Shown: positions 55,258 to 64,000 of the stretch, one piece after another
Layout: each line of letters starts with the position of its first letter
Position numbering within the stretch: the first letter of the stretch is position 1
Origin: Pyxicephalus adspersus
Lineage: Eukaryota; Chordata; Amphibia; Anura; Pyxicephalidae
Length of the DNA: 64,000 nt
Direction of reading: 5' to 3'
Assembly (NCBI RefSeq): GCF_032062135.1
Contig: NC_092862.1
Coordinates: 91,885,752 to 91,949,751, forward strand
Program-made: the position numbers and the translations under genes
The notes under the pieces: model-generated
Database searches by the model: none
What the model saw: the letters and a program-made list of their open reading frames with translations, nothing else
Told to the model about the DNA's origin: nothing

Positions 55258-56060
55258 AGGGGCACACAAACCAAAGCCAACTCCAGGAACACTTTTATCA
55301 AGCTTTATTGCGTAGTCAGAAAACAAGCCAAAGGTCATTCACAGAGGATCAGTCCGATAAGCGAGGTACAGATGGATGAAGCAAAGGCAGGTCAAGAACA
55401 ATCTGAAGTCAGGGCAGGCAGCAGGCAAGGGTAGTCAAAAACAATCCAATGTCAGGGCAGGCAGAGTTCAGGCAGAATCAGATATCAGACAGGGTCGCTA
55501 TTGGTGATGACACAACAGAAGTCAAGAGGAGAAAACCCACACACATAGAGCGCACCCAAGCACACTGTTATACAGAAGCTTATAACTAGAAATGGTGTTC
55601 AGGACAGGTTCTCCTTAAATGGGCAGAGTGCTCAATGACCTTACACCACCTGGCGCCACATGATTGGAGGATTAACTGAACCCCCTGTGGCTGATTGGCC
55701 GCAGGGAATTCAAACTATGTCCTGCCCTGCAGCAAGGTAGCCAAGTGCTTCGCCCCCGGGGGGTACAAGAGGCATGCGTGGTAGCGCACCTCTTCCCACA
55801 GCACCCCTGGGACGCAATATACCTTGTACGCCCGCAGGATTGCTGAAAATGTGAACATCACTGTCCACGTCCATAGGATGCTAGGGATGCCGCCTGCCTG
55901 AACTGTAGTTCGGCCAGAACAGATCCCTCCGCTGGCAGTGAGAGACGTGCTGCTAGCAGGGCAGCAGCCTCCGCTACGCCGCCTGCTGCAGCGGCGTCTT
56001 CCTTGCTGCCTGGGATCCCCAAGGACGCCGCGGGAACGCTGGACAGGTAAGTACCTTGCA
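55258..56060 (-). mobile_element. Second copy of the solo-LTR family
   Basis: Aligns along its length with the LTR at 3849-4601: GGGCACACAAACC, CAAGCTTTATTG, CAGGGCAGGCAGCAGGCAAG, TGGTGTTCAG, CTCCTTAAA, CACCTGGCGCCA, CCCCGGGGGGTACAAGAGGC, and ending GGACAGGTAAGTACCTTGCA. The left end lacks the TGTAATGCGCCT of the first copy, and the right end reads TTGCA in place of TTACA. It contains about 50 bp not in the other copy (around 55685-55710). The AATAAA signal on the minus strand is present near 55305. No target duplication was found; the right edge abuts hAT sequence directly. Confidence 0.85.
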
Positions 56061-56074
56061 CATTGCCAACCTTG

Positions 56075-57520
56075 TGGCTTCGCTGTGCATGGGCTGCATA
56101 ACACATGTGTGCTGCTTTAGGCACGTACTGAACCTGGTGGTGCAGAAGTTCCTCCGCACGTAGCCAGGACTGCAGGACTTACTGAGACAGCCTCGCTCCA
56201 TCTGCAGCCATGTACTCTTATCCCCTACTGTCGCCACGGCACTTAGCAAGATCCAGCGCCAACAGGCTTCCACCACATAGACTGATTTGTGACACTGTGA
56301 CTAGATGGAACTCCATCCTGCACATCCTCCAGCGATTGTGTGAGCAAAAGCTAGGCATCCGCCATTACTTGGTCAACTTGGTGCATTGGAGGCAGCAGGG
56401 CCCTTGGTACAGCCACACAACTGAGCTATTTTACTAGTGACCAGTGGCTGCAGAAAGAGATGCTGTGCAAGGTACTGGCCCCCTTCGAGCAGGCCACAAA
56501 CGTTGTGACTTGGGAGCAGTCAGGCTGGAACAATGTCATTCCCATCATTTTTCTGCTTGATAATACCCTGTGTTGCCTGATGGAAAGTGGCGGTGGGAGA
56601 GGAATGGAAGAAATGGGGAAGTAGGATAAGGGTGACATTACACTCCATAGCACACAGCCAGCATCAGGAGGACCAAGAAGGGACACTAGCCAGCATCATT
56701 ATTTTCAAGAGGAGGAGAAGGAGGAAGATGGGTATGATGAGGATGATGATGAAGGAGACCATGTTGGGGCTGCTGGACAGGACCCGTCCAACCCGCATTT
56801 GTGCTGTCACGCTCCAGGCATTGTTCGGGTGATGGAACAACAGGAACTGCTGCAGCTTGAAGAGAAGGAGGTGGGTGATGAGGAGGAAGATGTTTCGGCG
56901 CCTACTGAGGGACAGGAGGAGGATGAGCCCAGAGTACCCCTCTTTCATATGTGTATCCACATGTTGCGATGCCCACGGAGGGACCCCCGCATTTCCAGCA
57001 TCAAAAATCGGGATAATTACTGGTTGGCCATCCTTTTGGATCACCGCTACAAAGACAAAATGTCACAGTTTCTACCCAACCCGGCGCAAGAGAAAGAAAA
57101 GGTGACCCGCCTGATCAGAATACTATACGACCAGCTGTTTGAAGAGTTCAGCGCACCACATTCCACACAGGGAGCTGAGGCGATCATCGTATCCTTTTGT
57201 AGCGGAAACAGCAGCAGCAGCAGCAGTAGTGGCAGCTGGCCGGACACATTCAAAAGTGTAGGCCAAGGCAATGGGGGATTTTCTGGATGCCTGGCGAAAC
57301 CTGATACGGCCACCTCAAACAAATAAAGGGGCATAACCATCGAGAACGGATGAAGCGCATGGTGCATGATTAAGTTGGCTATTTTCTGGCTGTTTGTGGT
57401 GGTGTTGACGACAGCAGTTATGAGGAGGATGCCTGTCCTGACAGTAATGACGCCATTAATTTTTGGGTCAACAGGCTTGAAAATGAACGAAAGATGGGTT
57501 TTAACAACTATCCCCACTGC
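56075..57520 (+). pseudogene. hAT transposase pseudogene, second element
   Basis: It opens inside the core with CCFRHVLNLVVQKFLRT, the block that in the first hAT reads CMAHVFILVVKRFLKF. It continues in changing frames with RLICDTVTRWNSILHILQRL (equivalent to CDVSTRWNSTLHML), LCKVLAPFEQATNVVTWEQS and WNNVIPIIFLLDNTLCCL, an acidic stretch (about 56860-56940), ISSIKNRDNYWLAILLDHRY and KDKMSQFLPNPAQEKEKVTR, and ends near INFWVNRLENERKMGF at 57450-57500. The BED finger, first catalytic block and most of the hATC dimerisation region are not visible. Several stops and frameshifts are present. The longest single frame is 56799-57326. Not functional. Confidence 0.88.
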
Positions 57521-57984
57521 AGATGTCACTGATTGACTGACACAAGGACTCACTAGGCCAACCAAGATGCCTCTGTGAACCCACACTGCTCCTGTGCTGA
57601 GGCTGCCTATCACCAAACACCTCAGCTGAGCCATCACTGGGTTGAATTTTTCACGCTAGTTATCGCAACGTCCAGGGGTGGCATTCATCACCAGTGTCAT
57701 GACTGCCACTCTGCCAGCTAGCAATTTACTTATTTCTGCTGCTTCCGGTAGGCCAACAAACTGCAGATGAAAACCCGCAATACTGTCACACTGATAGGTA
57801 CCATTGCCTTTGCCTAATTTTTCAGCTAGGATTTGTAAGATAGAGGGTTGGCATTCATGTCATCCACTTCATGATACAAACTAGCAATATCGTCTGCCTT
57901 TCTAACGCTTCAGGCACCACAGACCACAGCAACAGTGCTGGCGCACAAAACATCTTGGTCTGACCCTTCTAAGTTTAATCACAA

Positions 57985-59060
57985 ATTTTCAATATTTGCA
58001 TTACACACTTCGGGTTGGCATTGAGGATGCACTACACCCAGCTCTAGATGCTAGTTATCAATGCCGTCCACGCTCCATCTCAGGGTCCACCGTTTCTCCC
58101 TCCTGATGCTGTTGCTGCTGCCGCCTGTCAGTACTCCATTCACTATAATTGTATTACACACTTCTGAGTGTCATTGACGATGCACTACACCCAGCTCTAG
58201 ATGTCAGTTACCAATGCAGTCCATGCTCCTTCTCAGGGTCCACCGCCTCCTCCTGATGCTGTTGCTGCTGCCGCCTGTCAGTACTCCATTCACTATAATT
58301 GTATTACACACTTCTGGGTGCCATTGACGATGCACTACACCCACCTCTAAATGCCAGTTACAAATGTGGTCCACACTCTGTCTCAGGGCCCACCGCCTCC
58401 TCCTGATGCTGTTGCGGCTGCCACCTGTCAGTACTCCATTCACTTTAATTGTATTACACACTTCAGGGTGTCATTGACAATGCACTACACCCAGCTCTAG
58501 ATGTCAGTTACCAATGCGCTCCATGCTCTGTCTCAGGGCCCACCCCCTCCTCCTCCTGCTGTTGCTGCTGCCACTAGCCCAGTACTTCATTCACAATAAT
58601 GGTATTACACACTTCTGGGTGTCATTGACGATGCACTACACCCAGCTCTAGATGCCAGTTAGCAATGCCGTCCACACTCCTTCTCAGGGCCCACCGCCTC
58701 CTCCTCCTGCTGTTGCTGTCTCCAGTCAGTACTCCATTCACCTAAATTGTATTACACACTTCAGGGTGGCATCGATGATGCACTACACCCAGCTCTAGAT
58801 GCCAGTTACCAATGTGGTGTATGTTCCTTCTCAGGGCCCACTGCCTCCTCTTGCTGCTGTTGCTGCCGCCTTCCAGTACTCCATTAACTAAATTTGTACA
58901 CTTCTGGGTGGTATTGACGATGCACTACACCCAGCTCTAGATGCCAGTTACCAATGCGGTCCCCACTCCTCCTCAGGGCCCTCTGCCTCCTCCTCCTGCT
59001 GTTGCTGCTGCCAACTGTCAGTACTCGATTCACAAAAATTGTGCACACTGGCGTATTCTC
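57985..59060. repeat. About 150-bp satellite in the hAT 3' region
   Basis: Seven units that start near TTACACACTT at 58001, 58154, 58304, 58454, 58605, 58752 and a diverged unit near 58897, so spacings are 145-153 bp. Each contains GATGCACTACACCCAGCTCT, then CAGTTACCAATGC, a CTCAGGGCCCACCGCCTCCT block and GTTGCTGCTGCC. The 150-bp length keeps frame, which explains minus-strand open frames such as 58204-58461; these are not genes. Confidence 0.93.
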
Positions 59061-59411
59061 CTGGCAGTTATCAACTGAAATGATCACTCCCTCCGAACCG
59101 CGCATCTCCAAGCTTGCATTAAAAGTCATTGTTTTCCTAAAAAATCATTCCTTCTAATGGCACACATCTTTCACTTAGACCTAAATTAAAATGTTTGGGC
59201 TGTTCAAATGTTTTAAACATTTATATTAGCTGAGAAATAAGCATATTTCTAAATTATTTTTTAATATAATTATTATAAGTACATGTATAAATATCTATGA
59301 TAAATATATAAATAGATAAATAATATAGTCTAAAAATCCGAAAAGAGATAAATATTTTTAAATATATATGTATTTTCATATGTTTATACTATATTTATAT
59401 GTATTCAGATA

Positions 59412-59480
<69 letters not shown>
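59412..59480. repeat. (AT)n(GT)n microsatellite
   Basis: About 48 bp of AT repeat followed by about 20 bp of GT repeat, directly against the left edge of the next foldback element. Confidence 0.95.
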
Positions 59481-59481
<1 letters not shown>

Positions 59482-60602
59482 AACGTTTCTTTCACATTTA
59501 TATGCGTTTTTATGCACTTTTGCAAGTGATTGTAAGATTTTAAAGAAAGCTTACATTGAAAACAATGGGGTATTTTAAAAGTGTTTTTAGCAGGACTTTG
59601 GAATCTGGAAGCCCCCTTTAACAAAAAGACTCCCAGATCTCCACCAGCCCACCTTGGGGAATGAGTACACAGGTACAAATAAACCCCTTATTCATTTCTT
59701 GAAAGGGTTAAAATATGTGTAAAAAAATAAGACAAGGTTTTAATGTTAAAATATTTTATTTTATGTATGTGTTTAGTGTAACTTTTCTACTTTTACTTTT
59801 TGACGGGATATCCCACAATGACAGTATGATTCACAGCCCTAGAGGAGCTGTAGTATGTGTTAGAGATACAGAACACATGTCACAGCTCCTAAAGGGCTAC
59901 AGGAGCAATCAGGGGAGCGGAGCTGTAAGCAAAGCAGAGCTTCCCTGATAAGGTAAGGGAAATCCTGATGACGCTTGAGCTGTTATCAGGGTTTCCTATT
60001 TCTCAGCCAATCACAGAGCACTAGAGGTGAATGGGGAGCCTTGTCCTCATTTAACCCCTAGTGCCCAGGGATCCCTCACTGTCAAGGAGATTCCCACCGC
60101 TGGGCTCATGTTATGAATGAAGCAGCTGTGGGAATCATCCTGACATTGTGGGATAACCTGTAAAAAAAAAAGTTTAGTTACACAAACACACACACATTAA
60201 TTAAAATAATTTAAAGCCTTCAATTTTTTACACATATTTTAACCCTTTCAGGGAATGAGTAAGGGGTTTTATGTACCCCTGTACTCATTCCCCAGGGTGG
60301 GGTGGTGGAGATCTGGAAATCTCCCTATTAAAGGGGGCTTTCAGATTACAAAGTCCTACTAAAAACGCTTAATAAAGCCCCCATTGTTTTCAATAGAAGC
60401 TTTCATAAAAAGCCTAAAAATGCTTGTAAAAGCCTTCATTGAAGTCAATGTGAGCATTTTCAAGTGTTTTCTAGCGTTTTTGGTCAATTTCCTGCGTTTA
60501 CTCTGTGTTTTCATTTAGCACATTGGAATGCATTGGGATTTCAAACATAGGCCTTAAAAGTCTCATGTTAAATGCTGGGGAAACAGTCCATGTGAACTAA
60601 GC
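59481..60602. mobile_element. Large foldback element, arms of about 350 bp
   Basis: Left arm 59481-59840 and right arm about 60120-60470 are reverse complements: for example ATTGAAAACAATGGGG versus CCCCATTGTTTTCAAT, GGGGAATGAGTACA versus TGTACTCATTCCCC, AACCCCTTA/TAAGGGGTT, and CCCACAATG/CATTGTGGG. The central 280 bp is unique, with a GAAATCC...GGTTTCC motif. The right side continues to about 60602 (CATGTGAACTAAGCC), an outer part with no left counterpart, perhaps replaced by the microsatellite. No transposase. Confidence 0.82.
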
Positions 60603-60849
60603 CTAAGAAGTCAATGTTAATGCTATGTTATTGTGTTTGTGGCCATATTGTTTCATTTCAATAATATGTCTTAATTAACACCTTTAAATGTTTGTTCTGC
60701 ATAAATATTTTCTAATCCAGTTTTCCACCCTTAATAGATCAAAGTTGCATTTTGATTTGCTAAGTATTTTTGGAATGCACTATTTTTGTGGGCTTACGCG
60801 CACTTGCGTGATAAACCAGGGCCATAGTTGGAGAAATTTGTAGAGCTTG

Positions 60850-61910
60850 CAGATTTTGTGCCACATACGTCGGAAGTACTGATGTTAATGGATCCCTGTT
60901 AAAGGTGGGTATCTGAGTTGGAATGAAAGTGACAATGAAGAGGGAAGGGGTGGATAGTTTGCTGGGGTGGCTGATGGAAGGCCAGTGGTAGTGGAAGGGT
61001 AATCAGAAGTACTTATGGGTGATTTAGGTAATGTGGATAGTTCTACTATGGAATCAGGAGGTTGGATTAGGTTAGTTGGTAGTAGAGCTAATTGTGTAGT
61101 GATTGTTGATATACTGATTGGATCTGGATTAGCTGTATATTTAGGGTCAAGAATAAGCTCATGGTGATCGCTTTTGTATCCTATTTTGCCTTTCACTAAC
61201 AGTTCAGGGATGTGGGCAAGGGAGGTAGGGGTATGGTAGGAATAGGGAGAGGGGAACATGGAACTGGAACTTGTGGGTGGTTGTTAGGCTGGGGGATGGG
61301 TAGGGGGAGCGGAAGAAAGAGGAGGGGGAGGGGAAGGGGAAGTAGCTTGGTGTGATGTATTAGTTGGTGGAGGAGGTCTGGTGGTAGGTTGAGTAGTATT
61401 CCATTAAGCTTTTATTTATGAAAGACCATTTGTCTCCTTGAAGTTTTTTTTTCTGTTTTGTTGATTATGGAAGTGTTGAAATTCTCAAAAAGATTTTTCA
61501 AATCAAGAAATCTGTCTTGAAAGTTTGTAGTTTCAATTATTGATAGGTTTTGATTCTGAAGTGTTCAGAATCAACTTTACTGATGTCCATCTCATAATAA
61601 GAGATCAAGATCCTCATCAGTTCCTCCGAGCATCGATTAAGTGACTCTTCACAATTGTCTTTGATAACTTCGATGTTTTTAACAAACAGGAAAATTCGGG
61701 GAAATCTGTATCCGGAGACCGAACAGATTGCATTTTTTAATGATATATTTCTGAAAATACTTGATGTGCCAGGTTACGAAAGATTTTCTTTTCAAAAGCT
61801 GTTTAAATTTCAAGATAAGGGTATCTGTTTCAGGTTCTGTATGCTTGTCAGCTTGACATTTGTCCTCAATACTGGTCATAAAGTTGTCCCATTCAGGCCC
61901 TAAAATATCT
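60850..61910 (-). pseudogene. Degenerate retroelement ORF, possibly Penelope-like
   Basis: Read on the minus strand from 61910: a first piece contains EWDNFMTSIEDKCQADK, then ILKFKQLLKRKSFVTWHIKY, FQKYIIKKCNLFGLRIQISP; after frame changes, ILISYYEMDISKVDSE and NRKKKLQGDKWSFINKSLME; then a Ser/Thr/Pro-rich stretch (61259 to 60885). The order (coiled region, TWHIKYFQKYI..., GLRIQI.P, basic RKKKLQGDK, low-complexity linker) resembles the N-terminal half of multicopy retroelement proteins in frogs that I associate with Penelope-like elements, but no reverse transcriptase or GIY-YIG domain is present to prove it. Broken by stops and frameshifts. Confidence 0.4.
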
Positions 61911-62429
61911 GTTGTAACATCCCTGGACTACTAGCTCATATGGGAGTACCAGAATACAGAGCGGAAGACTGATGGCTTTTAATAGACAGTTCCACTCAAA
62001 GTTTAAAATCTGTTTTACTACATAATGGCAACTGCTATGCATAAATTCCAAATGGTCACTCAACAAAACTTACAGAAGAATAGGAAATATTAAAATTGTC
62101 TTACAAATGCTTTGCTATCATAAACAACATGGTCAAGATGTGTTGTTTAAAAAAAAGTTTACTTCCTACTTGGACAGCAAAGTGTATACACAAAGTACCC
62201 ATGTTTCATCGGCTTGTGGAATAGTAGAGCAAAGCAGGATCACTGGAAAAAAGTGACATGGCCTCCAAGGGAAAACTTGAAAAAAGGTGCAGCGAACATC
62301 AATAACGAGCCAATGGTTGACAAAGAAAAAATCATTCTCTCTCCACTACACATAAAGTTGGGATTAATGAAGCAGCTCTGAACAAGGATGGTGATTGCTT
62401 CAAATACATTTGTAGATTCTTCTCTGGGA
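61911..62429. other. Unassigned DNA
   Basis: No recognised gene or repeat structure. Confidence 0.5.
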
Positions 62430-62703
62430 GAGTGGGCAGGTTGGGTGCAGTGACACAGCCCGCCCACTCTCCCATCGCAAGGTAAGAGCCTGCGATGGTA
62501 GAGTGGGCGGGCTATCACTGCACACAACCCGCCCACTCTCCCATTGCAGACTCAGATCTGCGATGGGAGAGTTATGCCATCATGATGTCATGTTCAGTGA
62601 GGTCATGATGGCATAACCCTGCCCACTCTCCTATCAACCTGGCCCCTCTGTCAAGTTTTATTTCACAATGTGGCCCCTGACTAAAAAAGTTTGCCCACCC
62701 CTG
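62430..62703 (-). mobile_element. hAT-type non-autonomous element, one end with internal inverted repeats
   Basis: On the minus strand it begins CAGGGGTGGGCAAACTTTTT and continues GGGGCCACATTGTGAAATAA, a typical hAT terminus. Inside, GCCCGCCCACTCTCCCATCG and its complement alternate three to four times, and TTATGCCATCATGATGTCAT is mirrored by GGTCATGATGGCATAA. The other terminus and a target duplication were not found, so it is truncated or the left limit is wrong. Confidence 0.65.
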
Positions 62704-62904
62704 GCATAACAGGAAATCATACAAACTGGGTTTTTCAATGACATCTTTGTGATTAGTTCTGTAAATATACTGAATATAGAATATATTGACCTTAAGTATT
62801 TAAAAAATTTAGTTTTGTGTACGTCGGCATATTTAGTTTAATTTTGCTTAATTTTCATGTTTCATTAGTTTTCAATAAGGTTATTATTGAGGTCATTATT
62901 TCAA

Positions 62905-63235
62905 AATCTATGAAAATGTGGAATAGGCTCTCTGACGAAGTAGTTTTAACAAGTACTATACATTGATTAAAGAAAAAGCTAGATACTTTTCTAGAAGTAC
63001 AAAATTTAACTGGGTATTAAGGTTTTTTAAAGTAAGGCAACCGAGACTGTTCATCCAGGGTGCATGGAATTGGTTCAAGTTATAATGAAGGAATGCCTGT
63101 TGGAGCAAATTGAACCAGGCTTTATAAGGATTTTTTTGCCTTTTTCTGGATAAACTATGTGTATAGGGCTTTATCTGGGATATGTTTATTTCACTAGTTG
63201 TTGAATGTATGTCTTTTTTCAACATACCTATGTGA
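62905..63235 (+). mobile_element. CR1-type LINE 3'-end fragment
   Basis: AAAATGTGGAATAGGCTC matches the VKMWNRL codons of the copy at 29488-30576. It is followed by the same tail order: TTTTCTAGAAGTAC, CTGGGTATTAAGG, GTTCATCCAGGG, GGGATATGTTTATTTCACTA and CTTTTTTCAACATACCTATG. About 330 bp remain, more diverged than the other copies. Confidence 0.85.
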
Positions 63236-63801
63236 GGTCACCTATACAAAATTGATGTTAAAGCAGAAATAGCTCTTTCAACATTACATTTATCCAAAAC
63301 ACACTAGCAAATCCCATGGATAAAAAAAGAAAATGGAGAATAATAGCCTGGCCTAGTTAAGTCTATCATTTCAATCATGATAAAATGTTGGGGGATTTAA
63401 AATGGAGCGCTCATGCAAAGAAACACTCAAATATCAAAATTTTATTGCAAAATGCTTATTCTGGGTTATTTCTAGAAGAAGCAAAACCAGCTTCTGAGGT
63501 TGAGTGTACATACTTTTTTTTTGCACAGGACACAATGTGCATTAATTGATAATTTTGTTAATCAAACTTATGACAAAGAAAGTCTCAGACATTTGAACAC
63601 CAAACTGTTTGCCTCTTCAAATATGTTAGAAAAGCAAACATTTTCCATAAATTTACTAAATGTTTCACTTTACTATACAAATTACCCAATATCAATTGCG
63701 GAAAAAAATATTGAGCAGGGAGATCAGTTTTCCTGTTTAAATGCCTTGAAAAAGTAAGCTGTTACCATAACTGCACTTTTCACTTCAAATCAAATCAAAT
63801 A
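63236..63801. other. Unassigned DNA
   Basis: No gene supported. The open frame 63500-63757 (85 codons) has no recognisable family. Confidence 0.45.
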
Positions 63802-63906
63802 GCCTGATTTAATACAGCTCTCCAAGCCTGGAAAAGATACACTTTTATCAGTGAACCTGGGTGATCCAGCAAACCTGTAATGGATCTGGTCCAGGATTTA
63901 AAAACC
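63802..63906. mobile_element. Palindromic MITE, family A, copy 6 (left half)
   Basis: GCCTGATTTAATACAGCTCT, then ACACTTTTATCAGTGAACCT and GGTGATCCAGCAAACCTG, match the left arm. The sequence after AGGATTTAAAAACC is unrelated, so the right arm is missing. Confidence 0.8.
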
Positions 63907-64000
63907 TGTCTGCATCGCTATGTGGAATGTGTAACATACCGGTCCTTTTTTCCCGTACTTACCCTTTTCTGTTTTGTCTTGATTGGTTAATGTACTGTTT

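Larger units (their letters stand above)
56061..59110 (+). mobile_element. Second hAT transposon remnant, 5' end missing
   Basis: It contains a transposase pseudogene (56075-57520), a ~150-bp satellite (57985-59060) and a right terminus whose reverse complement is TGGAGATGCGCGGTTCGGAG, related to the TGGAGATGAGCGAATT end of the first hAT. No matching left terminus was found: the LTR at 55258-56060 sits where the 5' part should be, and AT-rich unrelated sequence lies beyond. An 8-bp duplication could not be identified (candidate right copy AGCTTGCA). Confidence 0.8.

Noticed and set aside
57985..59060. CRISPR-like regular repeat array
   Set aside because: Units of ~150 bp have no repeat-spacer pattern, and the genome is eukaryotic; it is a satellite inside a hAT remnant.
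1..64000. tRNA or snRNA genes
   Set aside because: No cloverleaf with A-box and B-box words or snRNA signature was noticed on either strand when reading by eye; a covariance-model scan would be needed to exclude them.

Overview
The window is vertebrate nuclear DNA, most probably from a frog (anuran amphibian). The evidence is its repeat content: CR1-type LINE tails ending in the (ATGTAACT)-like motif, a Ngaro-type tyrosine-recombinase retroelement with an SGNH-hydrolase ORF, palindromic frog MITEs whose ends read like CTGATTTATTAAAG, a TTAA/CCCTCC-ended piggyBac-like MITE, and several hAT families. No host gene could be supported. Every protein-like signal that could be recognised belongs to a mobile element, and most are broken. 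One N gap lies at 23804-24566 and one single N at 18458.

Layout. 1-3843: unassigned AT-rich DNA. 3849-4601: solo LTR on the minus strand with a 5-bp target duplication; a second copy of the family is at 55258-56060. 4824-15518: AT-rich DNA with five copies of one palindromic MITE family (a sixth is at 63802), a long-inverted-repeat element (10595-11634) and a decayed Tc1-like transposon with TA duplications (13515-14939). 16548-17300: CR1 LINE fragment, minus strand. 17702-19072: non-autonomous hAT element with an exact 8-bp duplication, carrying nested insertions. 19789-26941: a 7.15-kb hAT transposon with an 8-bp duplication, a BED-finger transposase pseudogene, a 51-bp minisatellite and, unexpectedly, an antisense piece of 28S ribosomal DNA.

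29488-30576: CR1 LINE fragment, plus strand. 32159-32650: piggyBac-like MITE. 34288-35582: Ngaro/DIRS-type reverse transcriptase pseudogene cut by a CR1 fragment. 36025-38335: inverted and tandem repeats. 38733-39292: hAT-like and CR1 scraps. 41271-41680: segmental tandem duplication. 41848-42533: MITE with a TA duplication and a minisatellite. About 43674-48359: a nearly complete Ngaro-type element (gag-like ORF, RT/RNase H, tyrosine recombinase, SGNH hydrolase), in which only the gag-like and hydrolase ORFs are uninterrupted. 49610-50312: possible LTR. 50768-51261: foldback element. 52018-52770: remnant of a transposon-associated CxxC protein. 55258-59110: LTR abutting a second hAT remnant with a ~150-bp satellite. 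59481-60602: large foldback element. 60850-61910: retroelement remnant on the minus strand, possibly Penelope-like. 62430-63235: hAT end and CR1 tail.

The region behaves as an accumulation zone for mobile elements. The most unusual item is the hAT transposon at 19789-26941, whose 3' part mixes amplified 51-bp repeats with repeated copies of a 28S rDNA segment, so that any transposon transcript would contain antisense rRNA.
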